A program made the translations under genes and the position numbers. Shown in pieces: positions 33,641-45,251 of a DNA stretch of 64,000 nt (within the stretch, counting starts at the first letter, position 1; each line of letters opens with the position of its first letter). The notes under the pieces are model-generated. The model saw only the letters and a program-made list of their open reading frames with translations, made no database searches and was not told the DNA's origin. The stretch is from Pyrrhoderma lamaoense (lineage: Eukaryota > Basidiomycota > Agaricomycetes > Hymenochaetales > Hymenochaetaceae). Location: contig NBAZ01000007.1 in NCBI GenBank assembly GCA_002794735.1, positions 620,001-684,000 of the forward strand, written 5' to 3'.

Positions 33641-36600
33641 TCACCCCTCATCCATCGAGTCCCCTCCCAGTTCATCATCATCATCCTCCCTGTCCGTACT
33701 CAGTAGTCGCTTAATCTTGTTCATACTCTTCGGCGACATGTCCCGCGCCACAGCCAACATCTGTGCGCTCCTCGTTTCGTCCCCAATCAGACGGTACACC
33801 CGTGCGAGTTGGAACACAACATTCGCTTCTTCTGGCGCGACCTTACGATGAAGGTACTCAAGATCAACAATTGCCTCCTAACACCGCGTCAGTCCTCGGT
33901 CCGATTCCGATTATTTTCATGGACCTTGCGTAGTCCTCAAAAAATATATATATATAATAAAATAGGACTTACCCGGTACTTTTTTGTCGCGATAAGAATT
34001 TTGGCACGCCGATAGCGTACCAAGGCGTTATCGGGGGATAATTGCACTGCTCTATCGAATAGTTCAAACGCTTGCTCCTGGTCTCCGCGTCGTTCGACAG
34101 CCTTTTAGAGTTTAAGAGTTCGTGATTTTAGTATGTCGACGTAATAGTGCCGTCACATTGTAATTAAAAACAGGGCCCTACGAAAAACACTCACCATGCC
34201 TACACATCCAAGTAAGACCGCGTTCTGGGGATGGATGCTCGACGCTTTGCGAAAATGGTATTCGGCCAACCTCAGCTTGCTCATTCGAAGATAACATGAC
34301 CCTAAACCATACCTGAACAACAAAATTCAGATAGAAACTCTCATCAGCCAAACACAATTTTATCATAAATTTTTCTTGCCTCGATTACAATCATCGAGTG
34401 TTATACAGGGATGAAGAAAGGGAGGGCGTGATAACAAAAAAGACATAAGGTTCTGTTTAAAATACGTACCATGCATTGTACGATCTTTGATCAATTTTTA
34501 TAGCGGATTGGAAACAGGTCACCGCCTTATCAATGTCTTCGTCCGCTAGTTCATGTCCCATAAGTGTATATGCATAGGCATATGAAGGGTCTAGTTGTGC
34601 CGCACGCCGAAAGCATGTCATAGCCTGTGAACGCTCCTTTTGCAAAGAAAAACAATTCCCTATAGCTATCCACGCCTGAGAAGACCGCGTGTCTATAAGC
34701 TGCAACTCCTGTGCAAGAAATGATAACTTTGCATTTCTTTGCAAATGCCACAGAGTTGTAGAATACAAATCCATATCCCATATCCGATGAGGATCCATAC
34801 CTCGAGCATGATCAAAGAAGCGCTCCGCCTAGTTAGAGATAGATAACACGTCAGTAAACCAGCTTGTTCCATGTAGACTTGCGACCATAAAAGAAGTCCT
34901 TACTTTCATGTAATCTGCCTGCTCATACCGTGCTTTTGCAATCATGAGTATCACGGTAACGGTTTGTTGGTGTTGCCGTGGTAATAGATCAATTTCTGAG
35001 AGACATCCCTGACAATCGTACATCGCTAGCAATCGCACACAACTCGCAAATAGTCGCATTAGATCATAGATATAGATATCTGCTAATGTCGCGTAGTGTG
35101 CCTCCTGCGCTGCCTGTTCCATCTCTTCTGTCCACACTGAGATTGGTGGATCATCAGACCGTGGCGATTGAGTATTATTTGACTGTGGCGAGCAACCCAC
35201 ATCTCCGAGAGGTGGTATGTCTTCGTCCATTTCCGATTCTGTGGACTTCGAGCGCCCATGGGCAGTTCTTTTGCGTTGGGGTGGGTGCTTAGAAAACAGA
35301 CAGGGTCAGTTAAAAAATGAATGTGTCAAAACGATATATATCATAAGGACCGACTTTTACATTATGTGATTTTTGCTTCTCACCAGCGACATTATTAGAC
35401 AATAATCTAGCACTTCTTCTAGAAGCCATTGATGGTGGGGCCATCGCCGTATTTTCACTCTTACCAGACCTAGTCGAAACCTGCTTGCCCCGCATGATGG
35501 GTGCATTTCGAGCAGGAAGAGAAGGTTTAGTTATGGGGTTTGAAGACACAAGGACCGGGCGTGAGCCTGCCTTTTTTGTCCGAGTCTCAAGACCCGTTCC
35601 TAGCTTTGGTTTTTCCTTCTCTATATTAGTTTGTCTACTCTGTGACCGCGGTTTTTTGGGTGCTGGACCTGCCTCATCTGCAGATGATAGCGGACGTGGA
35701 GGTACCGCTGCTGCTGCACGTTGTGTTCGTAAGGGGCCAAGAATTGAATTGTCGGGATAAAATGACTCATTAGAAGTCCTGAATGACGATGAGGTGCAGC
35801 TCCCACAGATTAATGAAACCACTTACAAGGAATCCCTAGGGCCAGGCATAGGACCGAGTCGGAACGGTTGCAGAGCCGGCGTATGAAATCCTGGAGTTAC
35901 AAAGCCATTCTGGTCTTGCCCTGGAGTGAAAAATCCTAATTTACTTGCAGGTGGGATACCGGGTATGGGCTGCTTTGAAGAAGATGCTACATTAGCTAAG
36001 AACTCTTCTGGGGTTTGCCTCGGTGGTGGAGTCCTGGTAGGGTATAAGTCCATGATATCGGGAAAAGATCCTATTGATAAATGTCAAATTAACATAGTTA
36101 GTTCAGAGACTAAATCCTTAAAGCATAGCGTTTCGCACCAGCTGCACATAGGCCTTCAAATGCATCCCAAACCAACGGATTGATCGCCAGAGCGCGTCGG
36201 AAGCTAAGTACTGCCTTGTCGATCAGATTTGCTTTCAACGCTGCCTGTCCAACTTTACAGTGCAGCACGGCCTCCTCCTGCAGAATGCGAGTCTCGTGCG
36301 ATCCACGCAGCGAGATCCCTACATAATCAAGAGAAAAAGGTAATATTTTAGCCTTAGGCTTATGTTCAAGTCACTAGGTGATATCATTAGAGTTACCTAT
36401 TTCTGAAAATGGAGATTCCATAAGACTGGCTTCGAGAGCGGCACCAGCTTGTGCGTGTGCACCGAGTGCTGTATAACAGTCTGCTTGGACAATACGACAC
36501 CCGGGACAAGGATCCTTTTGATGAGGGGGGTTTACAAGCCATAAAGCAGAGTGTGTCTGTCCACAGCGTAAGAGAGCCATTGAATATAAATGGAGAGCAT

Positions 36601-36766
36601 CGTGGCATTTATTGTCAAGAGCATAGTATCGTTCTGCATAAAATACAGCTGATCTAGGAAGATTAGCATCCAAGCAGGAGTGAATGATTGCACGAAAGCG
36701 AGCAGGAAGATGCCGCTGGACGCCTGAGGCTGAGTCGACAGATGGTCCAGGTGGTGGATTCTGCAT
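33641..36766 (-). CDS. CDC27: Anaphase-promoting complex subunit Cdc27 (APC3)
   Basis: About nine exons encode roughly 850 residues. N-terminal TPRs (LPARFRAIIHSCLDANLPRS, HDALHLYSMALLRCGQ, AVLSFRRALAINPLVWDAFE) are followed by a long disordered, phosphosite-like linker (YPTRTPPPRQTPEEF; GPAPKKPRSQS). A C-terminal TPR superhelix comes next (LSFLAQELQLIDTRSSQAW, AAQLDPSYAYAYTLMGHE, SAIKIDQRSYNAWYGLGSCY, RKASSIHPQNAVLLGCVGM). This subunit receives the IR tails of Cdc20/Cdh1 and Doc1 in the APC/C, which ubiquitinates cyclins and securin. The C-terminus is acidic (REDDDDELGG). All joins are in phase, for example the split TGG codon in NAWYGLGS. No frame break was found. Confidence 0.93.
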
Positions 36767-37180
36767 GAACGGAAGTAGCGTGCTTGTCACGGTATTTTGT
36801 GGATTGTTGACCTCAGAAGTTAAACATAGGGTAAAGGGATGTGTAAAGAAGTAGCAGGAGGCAAATTAGAAGTGACTGGAGCAAAGCAGTGAGACAACCG
36901 AGAACACAGAGAGAACAGAAACAAAGGCAATGCAGGCGAAGCTGAACGTTCGGGTGGTCTGAAGAGACGTCGTCGATCGCGCCAGCTCTCGTTGAACCTT
37001 GGTCACGTGACCATACCACCATTCAAAACTGGCTTTGCTTGATCTCCATTTTTCACACAAAAAAATACGCAACTTGTCGTTGAATGAACTTGGAGTGAGA
37101 TTGAAGACAAGGGATAGGTTAAGCTTTATCAGAGTATTCTCTTTTATACAAGTTATAATGTACAATCTAGTCCATCACTT
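36767..37180. promoter_or_regulatory. Intergenic region, CDC27 promoter
   Basis: This is 414 bp between two minus-strand genes. It holds the CDC27 promoter and the 3' end of CCT1. No motif is supported. Confidence 0.35.
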
Positions 37181-39215
37181 TTAGTGCCCATCTGGTTCAG
37201 CCTTTTGTTCCGGTACACAATGAATTGCATCATCAATTCGGAGTAGGGATACTGCAGCTTCAAATGCTGACTTCAGCATACGGACCTTGCTTACTGCAGG
37301 CTCCAAAATTCCCGCTTTCACATTATCGCGCACTTCCCCGTTCAATAAATCCAACCCATATCGGGCGAGTGCCTTTTTCGGATCACCCACAGAAGCATTT
37401 TGTGCAGCATTGTGATATGCTCTCAATTTCGCAACCAGATCAGTCGAATCTTTCGCAGCATTTACTGCTAAAGTTTTGGGTATCAAGAGCAAGGCATTGG
37501 CAAACTCAGCAATAGCGAGTTGTTCTCGGGATTCCTACGAGCAGCATATAGTCAATATCAATAAAACCACATGATTAGTAAAATTATTACCAGAGTTTGT
37601 GCAAAGTTCTCTAGATAGATGCTCAAGGCTGCCTCCACCGCACCGCCTCCCGGAACAACAGTTCCACTCTCAAGAGTCCTCTTGATGATACTTAATGTAT
37701 CGTGAAGAGCCCGCTCCATCTCATCCAACATATAATCGTTTGCGCCTCGCAAGATGATTGATGAAGAGTTCACTACTTTTGTTCCCTTCACTAAAATAAG
37801 CTCATCGTCTGATATCCTCTCCTGGATGACCTCATCTGCAGTCCCAAGATTGCTTGCTTCGAAGGTTTCCTCCCCTCCAAATTGGCCAGACTAGAAACGA
37901 GAGTTGCGCCCGTGGCCTTTGCAATTCGGCGAAGATCTTCCTTACGACATCTGCGAACTGCCATTGCCCCTGCCTCGACGAATTCCTTGAGACAGAGATC
38001 ATCGATACCTTTAGTTGTGAGAATGACGTTTGCTCCGGAAGCGAGAATTTTGCGTACACGCTCGAGGGTGATTTCAGACTCACTAAAAATAGCAACTTAA
38101 TATCAGCGTTATGCTGAGTTAGTGGTGAGAACATGTAATCCTCACCGTCTCCTTATTTCTTCTAGTTGATTTGGGTCATCAATGAGAATCTGAACGCCCA
38201 ATTGCATTCTTGTCTTCTGAAGATTTATATCAAGACATGCTATCTTCGCATTTAAAATGCGTGTTTTCATTGCTAGATAATTCCAAGTGTCATATTTATG
38301 TCAGAATACGTTTGTAAGATAGAAAGACCCAAGAGAATACGGACCCTGGCTTGCGACGGTACAATTTAATGCATATCCTTTCACAAACATCGATTCACGA
38401 GCACTTTTACCATGTGCCTTAAGTACATTAACAGCCTTCACAGGATACTTCGTTTCGCCTCGTGCATTGGCTGACTTTACTGCGAGCATAGCATCAACAG
38501 CCATGGGAGCAAACAAGTCATCATCACTACGACGCTATATGAGACTAGAATAAAATATGGCATGTCTTGATGATGACATACCCTCCGATAACCTTACTGG
38601 ACATGCTTGTCTTCGCAGCATTGATTAAAGCCTCACGTCCAAGAGAGTCGACCTTGATGCTGAGCTGGTCAACGAGGAATTTGCATGCCTCACGACAGGC
38701 ATGTCGATAACCAGCGATAATTGTAGTTGGATGAATTTTGGCTTTTACAAGCTCATTTGCCCGTCTAAGAAGCTCAGCGGCAATGATGACGACGGATGTT
38801 GTACCATCACCAACTTCTTTATCTTGCTTTTGAGCCAAATCAACAAAAATACGGCCCGCAGGATGCTCTACTTCAAGCATAGACATGATGGTTGCACCAT
38901 CATTTGAAATTGTGACTTCCTAAGCGTCGAAGTAAATAAGAGTTTCAACCAGCCAGAGGTAGCATATACTCACTCCAATGTTATCCACAAGCATCTTATC
39001 GAGCCCAAGTGGGCCTAAAGAACTTTTGATGATGTTTGCAATAGACTGAGCGGCGATGACTGGCAAAGGAATCAGTGTCGATTTACAATCTGAATTGAAA
39101 AATATGAAAGAACGGCTTGTCTCTACACACCATTTTGATCACGAATTTCCTGACCAGTGACTCTATCTCCACCAAAGAAGAGACCGGCCCTAGGATCACG
39201 TTGAAATAAAGTCAT
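37181..39215 (-). CDS. CCT1: Chaperonin TRiC/CCT subunit alpha (TCP-1)
   Basis: About eight exons encode roughly 545 residues of group II chaperonin. Landmarks are [39 protein letters not shown] sequence, [37 protein letters not shown] (the catalytic GDGTT), [10 protein letters not shown] and [19 protein letters not shown] (the GGG nucleotide loop). The protein is part of the double-ring cytosolic complex that folds actin and tubulin. The start [16 protein letters not shown] matches CCT1 rather than other subunits. The frame breaks by one base at 37872-37875, between SLANLEG and ETFEASNLG, in a C4 run on the plus strand. Because CCT1 is essential, a sequence error is the likely cause. Confidence 0.94.
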
Positions 39216-39498
39216 CGTCGAAAAACTAGTAATTGTTGTGATATGCAGGAAGGCAGGTCTAAGATGAAGCCGCGCAAGACGAATTTCAGGGCGTGTCGCG
39301 CGCTTGCCATAGTCGTAGATGATTTTCTTCATTACATTCAATATATTCATATTTGCCATCTCATCTGGACAAAAACTCCTCTACAAGACATAATATTGTA
39401 CATGTGTAACCTTATATCTAATAAAATAATAATGATGCTGTATTTTTTTTTAGCAAAAACAAAAAGTACCAACTAAAATTATGGTTAGCATGAGATCA

Positions 39499-40589
39499 TT
39501 ATGAAACAAGCATCTTTAGCTTCTGTGTAAATGTCTTTGGCCTCAGTGAATTATAATGCTTAAGGTGCGTATTCGTCAAAAGATTAGTTATCTATATATT
39601 TCATATGCTTACCTCTCCCAGACCATACATACGTCTATGGTAACTTATACGAACAACCCTTTGATCATCATTTCCGCTGACGACACCCGGTGGGTCATGT
39701 TTAACGATATACGGCTTAGTTGACTGAACGACGTGGATCGGGGTATTATAAACACGAGATAGAGCTAGTATTTCCGGTTCACCACCCCAAACTGCCGTAT
39801 CTCTTATATTTGTGCAATATCTCTTGAATTCCAAAGGTCCCATGATCCCTTCGGGGTTTGGTTCCTTACCATCTTCACCCTCTGTTGACGGGAGGAATGG
39901 AAGGAAGGACTCTGGGTTTGATGCAATATACTCGGCGGCGGCGGCGCGTGTTGTCATATAATTAGCATATTCTGGAGCGAGGACACCGATGATCCGTAAC
40001 TGGTCTGCGACAGAGGCGTAAAGACAGTGACCATCTGGAACAATCTTAATACGTATAACGAAAGTAAGAGTTAGCTAGATGAACGAGACCCCTCGCAAAG
40101 AATCGTCTCTAGAAAATGACAACTGTACCTCAGCCAATTCAACTTTCAGGTCGTCACAAATCCGTTTCAGGACAATTTCCTCGTTCTTGGCCTCCTCTTC
40201 GAGGTGTCTATCAGTATCTGCATCACTATTGACGGATACTTGTGCTAAGTGAGCAGCAGCCTTGCGTAACTGACCTCCAAATGTAAGCACACGCCTTTTC
40301 CGAAGCTTCATAGCGGAACAAGGTGATATGAGCGAACCTTGCGAGCCTCAAACCGAGCCTTGCTATCCTTTTTACTAGACTTCTTCTCAAGTTCTTCAGC
40401 TGTCTTCTCTAACTCCACCTCTTTCACAACCGTAGCAGCCTCTATACGAGCTGAAGCCGAATCCTTTTCGTCAATCTGTGCAAATAAATCGTCAAGCAAC
40501 TCGTCGTTGTCTTGAACCTCCAGTGCTGGTGGGAGGTTGTCTACTTGCTTTGAAAACGGTGTCTTTGACTTTTTCTTCTTGGAACCCAT
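39499..40589 (-). CDS. OTU2: OTU-family cysteine protease (OTUD6/Otu2-like)
   Basis: Four exons encode about 296 residues, the size of OTUD6B. The N-terminus is a charged coiled coil starting MGSKKKKSKTPFSKQVDNLP. The OTU domain begins at VPDGHCLYASVADQL, with Asp and catalytic Cys in DGHC. It continues VWGGEPEILALSRVYNTPIHV and ends HYNSLRPKTFTQKL, with the catalytic His in HYN. These enzymes cleave ubiquitin chains. The yeast homologue Otu2 acts on ubiquitinated 40S proteins in translation. Splice phases agree (EARK|AAAHLAQV, LAE|IVPDGHC, GLGE|HYNSLR). The Met at 40589 is chosen because MGSKKKK is the usual start. Confidence 0.92.
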
Positions 40590-41099
40590 GACCACAGGGC
40601 GGATCAATTCTAAGGTAGTTTCCCAATTTTCTCAGTGGAATTTTAATCTTTTAGGTTCTGTGGTATATGCACAGCTTATGTCATGGAAATCATAATGTAC
40701 GCTATTTGTAAGCACACACAAGAAGTCGCCAATTCGGAATGAATTCGAAGATATTTCTTATGAAAAAGCGATGCCCTCTAGGGATCAACCGTTTCTTATT
40801 AAATGATGCAATAGCGCCTCCTTCTAGGCTTTCTTACATGATAATGAGACAGAGAAAATGAAGGTACGTTGATGTATTGGGTCATCAGTATCTTTTCGAC
40901 CATACAAACAATTTTTGTGCTAGGGTTCTGTAGTTCGAGTTAAAAATCTTCGATTAGCAGTTCATGTAAAATAATAAGGACAAGAATAATACAGAAATAA
41001 TATAGAAGTAGACTAAGCAATAATCAATGACCGTGGAGCACTCGATGCCAACCCTTGGAAAGCTGTGATACTTTCAGTATTGATCGTTTGAACTATGCT
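40590..41099. promoter_or_regulatory. Intergenic region, OTU gene promoter
   Basis: This is 510 bp of AT-rich DNA between two minus-strand genes. It must contain the promoter of the OTU protease gene. Nothing else is recognised. Confidence 0.35.
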
Positions 41100-41741
41100 T
41101 TAAACATACCTTTGATCCCAGTAACATAGTAAGACGGTGCGATTTGGAAGTACAGCAGCTGCAGATGTTCGTACCCTTCAAGTTTCACAAGAAGTTAAAT
41201 TAGATTTCCTCATAGTAATACCAAGCACAGATACACACCGCCGGACCTCTGTGTTGGTGTGAATACATCTCCTCGGTCCTTCTGTATGGAATCCAAACGG
41301 GGGCCGGATGAATGATATCATCAGTTCCCACACCCACTTGTGATTGCTCCGTATATGACAATATTTCGAGCATTTCGTCAATCTGCTTATCATTCAAACC
41401 TTCAAAAGGATCATCACGTTGTTTACGACGTATTTCTTCTATCTTCCGTTTTTCAGCCAAATATAACATCCCTAAAAAATTTGTACAAGATTAATATTAG
41501 AATAAATAGTAGAATAAACGAGCATACATCTTCCTTGTATAGCTATTTCAACTTGTTGATTGTAGAAGTATAGTTTCCGCAAGTATGTTTCTTGGCTGTC
41601 TTCGGTAACGTCCTTGGTTATGCAGTCTCTGAATTTTTCATAGGGCTTGAATGCTAATGTTAAGATGAGGGCAAGATTATAAAGTTAGATCTTACTAACA
41701 TCTATGTATTCTTCAATAATTTGAATTTCGTAGTCGCTCAT
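41100..41741 (-). CDS. Hypothetical small helical protein
   Basis: Four exons with consistent phases encode about 150 residues. The product starts MSDYEIQIIEEYID, joins PYEKFRDCITKDVTEDSQE, then YLRKLYFYNQQVEIAIQGRW (a Trp codon split by an intron), EKRKIEEIRRKQRDDPFEGL, NDKQIDEMLEILSYTEQSQ and WIPYRRTEEMYSHQ, and probably ends AVPNRTVLLCYWDQRYV. It is mostly charged helix with an acidic N-terminus and no signal, membrane segment or catalytic motif. I do not recognise the family. The last exon could be read in another frame if the donor is taken two bases earlier, so the C-terminus is uncertain. It is divergent from the Atg38-like gene. Confidence 0.6.
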
Positions 41742-42087
41742 ATTGAAGTAAGTGGATGGTTAGTTTGCTGTTGACCTTTCACGATGGTACGCATTATATA
41801 TGCTCTTTGTTACTTGTCTCAGATGGGAGCTCACGTTAATGGGTATATAATCCATTAAAACAATAAAAACCTTGGATGTTTCGGGGAAAGTATAAGTAAA
41901 AATCAGGTTTTTATTGTTATTGTACCCACCTAAGACAATACTAATATTGGATATCACAGATATGAACGTGTGAAAGATCGACGTACACGAGTGTCGATCA
42001 CCGCCGATCCTTCCACCCTTCGGGATCTGAGTGCACTACCCCTTGAACCTACTCTACTTCTCTACTCTATACTGTTGCACATTCAAC
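41742..42087. promoter_or_regulatory. Bidirectional promoter, small unknown gene and Atg38-like gene
   Basis: 346 bp separate two divergent start codons. The part next to the Atg38-like start is pyrimidine-rich (about 42030-42085), typical of fungal transcription starts. No motif is named. Confidence 0.4.
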
Positions 42088-43747
42088 ATGTCTACGACGA
42101 GTTCTTTGCTCGATCAGGTATGCAAGTTGTGCTCGCGATCTGAATTTATTTCATTCCTGACATATGATGATTCTATCCTTGGAACAGGGTCATGAACATG
42201 CTACTTACGCGAATGAGTATTATTCGCGTGGTCTTCTTATTCCAGCATCAGAAGAACACAATAAGCTGCAGAGGCATTCCAAGCTTGTGTAGACCAGTCG
42301 AGTAATGAACATGTGAGTTTGTCTCGGATGACTAGCATTGAGACTGAGAAATCGATAATTAATGCTCAATAATCTTTTTTGTTCTGCATCCGTCTTTTGT
42401 AACGGTACCCCAGACACAGAGTACGCTCCGAAAGCTATGTTTGCATCATACTACGGTTGCGAAAGAGCTCCAAAGACGCATAGCAAAGTTGAGAGAAGAA
42501 GGCAAGGATCCGACACAACCCCAGATCAGCCAATCCCCGCGTTCGGCTTCCAAATCCGGCCATGAGAATAACACGTTTCAGGAGGGAGTGAGAGGTAGAA
42601 ATTTGGATTCGTCAACCAATACAGTTGAAGAGTCATTCATGGTCCTAAATAAACAGGTCAATGAAGCCTATCTCTATGTTGCTAGCTTTCACTGATTTCT
42701 CTGGTAAATTGTGGTGTCATCGACTACAAAAAGGCTGAGTCTAACGGAGAAGATCCATTTGATCTATTCTGGAAAGTTACTGGTGAAATAATGGCTAATC
42801 TCTCCCAGCCTATGTCCTTTGCTGCTATGGCTGCCTTAGATGCTGTTGGAAATAGGACTGTCTCAACTTCTTCAGACGCAGAGATAGTTCATACAAACCC
42901 ACCTGAACCGAATATTGCCTTAAAAAACACACTAAGTGCAAAAAAAGGTGTAGAAGATAGTATCAAAATTTTGGAAGAAGATATAGGTTTCGAGGACGAT
43001 GATGGTATTGAGGAGCTTCCTTCTTGCAACAAACATACCTATCGCTAATCTTACTCACGCTTACCAGACTACGAATCATTTGATGATTTCTGTCTTGTTC
43101 CAGCATCTTCCGAAGAATTGCCATCAACAATGAGGCTGAAAAAGGAAAACATTGCATTGAAGGCCAAATTAGAAGCAATGGAAAAGCAAATGGCATCCGT
43201 CCAGCGACAAATGAAACTACGAAACGAGCAAGACCAACAGCTACGTGATAATATCATATTGGCTCGAAGGGAGGTTGGTAGTAATGCTCTTAGTTTGCAT
43301 TCGAGTGCCGGCTAATATCGTATATCTCAGGCCCAGCGTGCCATGGCGGCTTCAACCTCATTTGCTAGCCCATCAATGCATTCTTTGGCGAACCTTACTA
43401 ATCTTAACCCGGCCGGAAACCAAGGGACTGGTAGTCGGGAAAAGAAACCTATCTTATCCGCAGGGCTAAAGACTTAGAAGAGGAACTACGCCTAGTAAAA
43501 TTTGAGAACGAAAAGCAGGTTAGTATACCCAAACTGTAACTCAAACGCTCTGTTCACTGATGTCGGCGGAAATGCATCACAGAAAGCAATGATAGCTAAA
43601 TTCCGAGAAAGGTGGGAACGCTTGAAGGAATCTGCCAAAAGGAAAAAGAGCGCGAAAGCAGCCGGGAACCTGGACTCGGGGGTTCGCGAGCGCATCGACG
43701 AAGATCCAGAAGCAGAGGCCGCTGCGGTAGCCGAAGATAATGCATAG
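42088..43747 (+). CDS. MIT-domain/coiled-coil protein, Atg38/NRBF2-like
   Basis: About seven exons encode roughly 390-400 residues. The N-terminal 80 residues form a MIT-like helical hairpin (HEHATYANEYYSRGLLIPAS, HNKAAEAFQACVDQSSNEH, LHHTTVAKELQRRIAKLREE). A disordered linker follows, then an acidic DPFDLFWKVTGEIM segment and two coiled coils (MRLKKENIALKAKLEAMEKQ; DLEEELRLVKFENEKQ), with a basic C-terminus. This architecture matches Atg38/NRBF2, which stabilises the autophagy-specific PI3-kinase complex (Vps34, Vps15, Atg6, Atg14). Other MIT proteins cannot be excluded. Two missing bases break the frame, at 42265 (AAGCTG) and 43463-43465 (GGGCT). Adding one G at each restores the domains. 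Confidence 0.55.
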
Positions 43748-44405
43748 GCCACTGCTGCTCAGTCCCAATGCTCTTGCCGGGTAGCGTCGATTCGTCAAAA
43801 TGTTTTGTATCAGTAGTTCTGCAAAATTGGTTATATGTACCATACATAAGCTTTCAACTCTTGGAATTATAATGTACTGTAGGTTATGCATTGTTTGCTG
43901 TATTTTGATAGTGATTTGGGGCATGATTCTCTCACATTTGTAATACAAGGATCTTCATATCGATATCTTCGTAGTCAATAACTTACACATCTGACCACAC
44001 TCGTACAGAGATGTTTCCCCAAGCAGTGAATGTTTCTGGAGAAGTTCACTCTTCCCTAAATACCTCAACCAGTAATTTTAGTTTCTCCGATGAACACCTA
44101 TTGAAGACTTCGACTGGGCGTGTGTGGAGCAGCTCAAATATTGGTTAGAACGCCATAGAAGAAATGCTTTGAGTGTGTGTGGAAATGGATGCTCACGCAT
44201 AGTGTGAAGTATTGGAAAAGTTTGGAAAAACGAAGTTTTGCTTCCGAAACAACCTTATAGATGCCTTTTTTTAACAATATGTTAATTAGCCGATATAAAA
44301 TATTAATTGTGATTGGTCCGCGTTCTGATTATGATTCGGCGTCGAGATATGATCTTGATTCTCCAAATAGGTTAAGCGCATATGTTAATACTACAGAAAC
44401 TACAT
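43748..44405. other. Convergent intergenic region between the Atg38-like gene and MOG1
   Basis: This is 658 bp between two stop codons. A minus-strand open frame (43577-43948) overlaps the Atg38-like gene antisense and looks like chance. Nothing else is recognised beyond the two presumed 3' UTRs. Confidence 0.4.
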
Positions 44406-45055
44406 TCAAGCAAAGAGGCCAAAGTCCATAATCTTAAGTGATGCAGCGGCGGCACTGAAGATCTCCTTCAAACGAGTCAACTCAGTCGCATCTAGTTTAC
44501 CACCATTATTTGTTGTCATTGGGATATTGGCACTCAAAACGAGGTCTACATTCCTACTTATGATCCTATAAACCGCAAGTAAAATATGGACTTCATCTGC
44601 TTGGCTCTGATTGAACTTCGAAATCCGTTGTATCCCACTGAGAAGGATAGGTGGCGGTGTTACATCCGACAATGAAGATAAATCGTCACTCGGAGTATCA
44701 ACGCTAAGTACCTCGCTGTATTCAGCTTCGTTATCATGCGCAAGTGAATCAAAGTGAAACCTGAATAAAAAAAATCGGGGTGAGTTGAAGAGAGCGAGAA
44801 GACATAAGACATCCTACCTGGCTGCTTCTTTTGAGTCATTTGGAGGTACCCGCTGTAGTATCTCGATTATAAAACTAATGTCTGAAATAGGAGATACCAG
44901 AACTTCTTGTGTATCTGGTATTTGACGTAATGTTCTTTGTTTTCCTTAGTTACTCGTCAGAGATGAGAGTATATATCAACGCACGATGCATCTATTAGCG
45001 AAGTAGGAAGAAGTGCGGTGATTGCTCCTCCAAAGAGGTCTCTTGAAGATGACAT
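44406..45055 (-). CDS. MOG1: Ran-binding nuclear import factor Mog1 (RANGRF)
   Basis: Three exons encode about 181 residues, the usual Mog1 size. The diagnostic N-terminus is SSRDLFGGAITALLPTSLID, followed by LRQIPDTQEVLVSPISDISF and FIIEILQRVPPNDSKEAA. The C-terminal half has LTRLKEIFSAAAASLKIMDF, where the last helix packs on the PsbP-like fold. Mog1 binds Ran-GTP and promotes nucleotide release, helping nuclear protein import. Splice joins are in phase (a split TC|A codon before TLRQ, a split AG|G Arg before FHF). It is divergent from NDC80 across 196 bp. CRM1, another Ran-pathway gene, lies 25 kb away, with no sign of a functional cluster. Confidence 0.88.
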
Positions 45056-45251
45056 GATGATTTGTAGGTATGAATGTTAAAACTATAATCAGATTAATAT
45101 GACACAATAAGTGACAATTATCAATTATTGAAGTGTGACACTGATTCCAGACGCGAAAGGTCACGACTCTGTCCTTATTTGGAATACAAGTCTCACACTT
45201 TGTCCTTGGCCCAAACAACAGCCCTTGACGCGTTTAATGATGTAAACTGTC
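45056..45251. promoter_or_regulatory. Bidirectional promoter between MOG1 and NDC80
   Basis: 196 bp separate the two start codons. The MOG1-proximal part (about 45062-45130) is AT-rich. The two genes very likely share regulatory sites. An ACGCGT-like MluI cell-cycle box is not seen; the nearest match is GACGCG near 45228. Confidence 0.45.
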
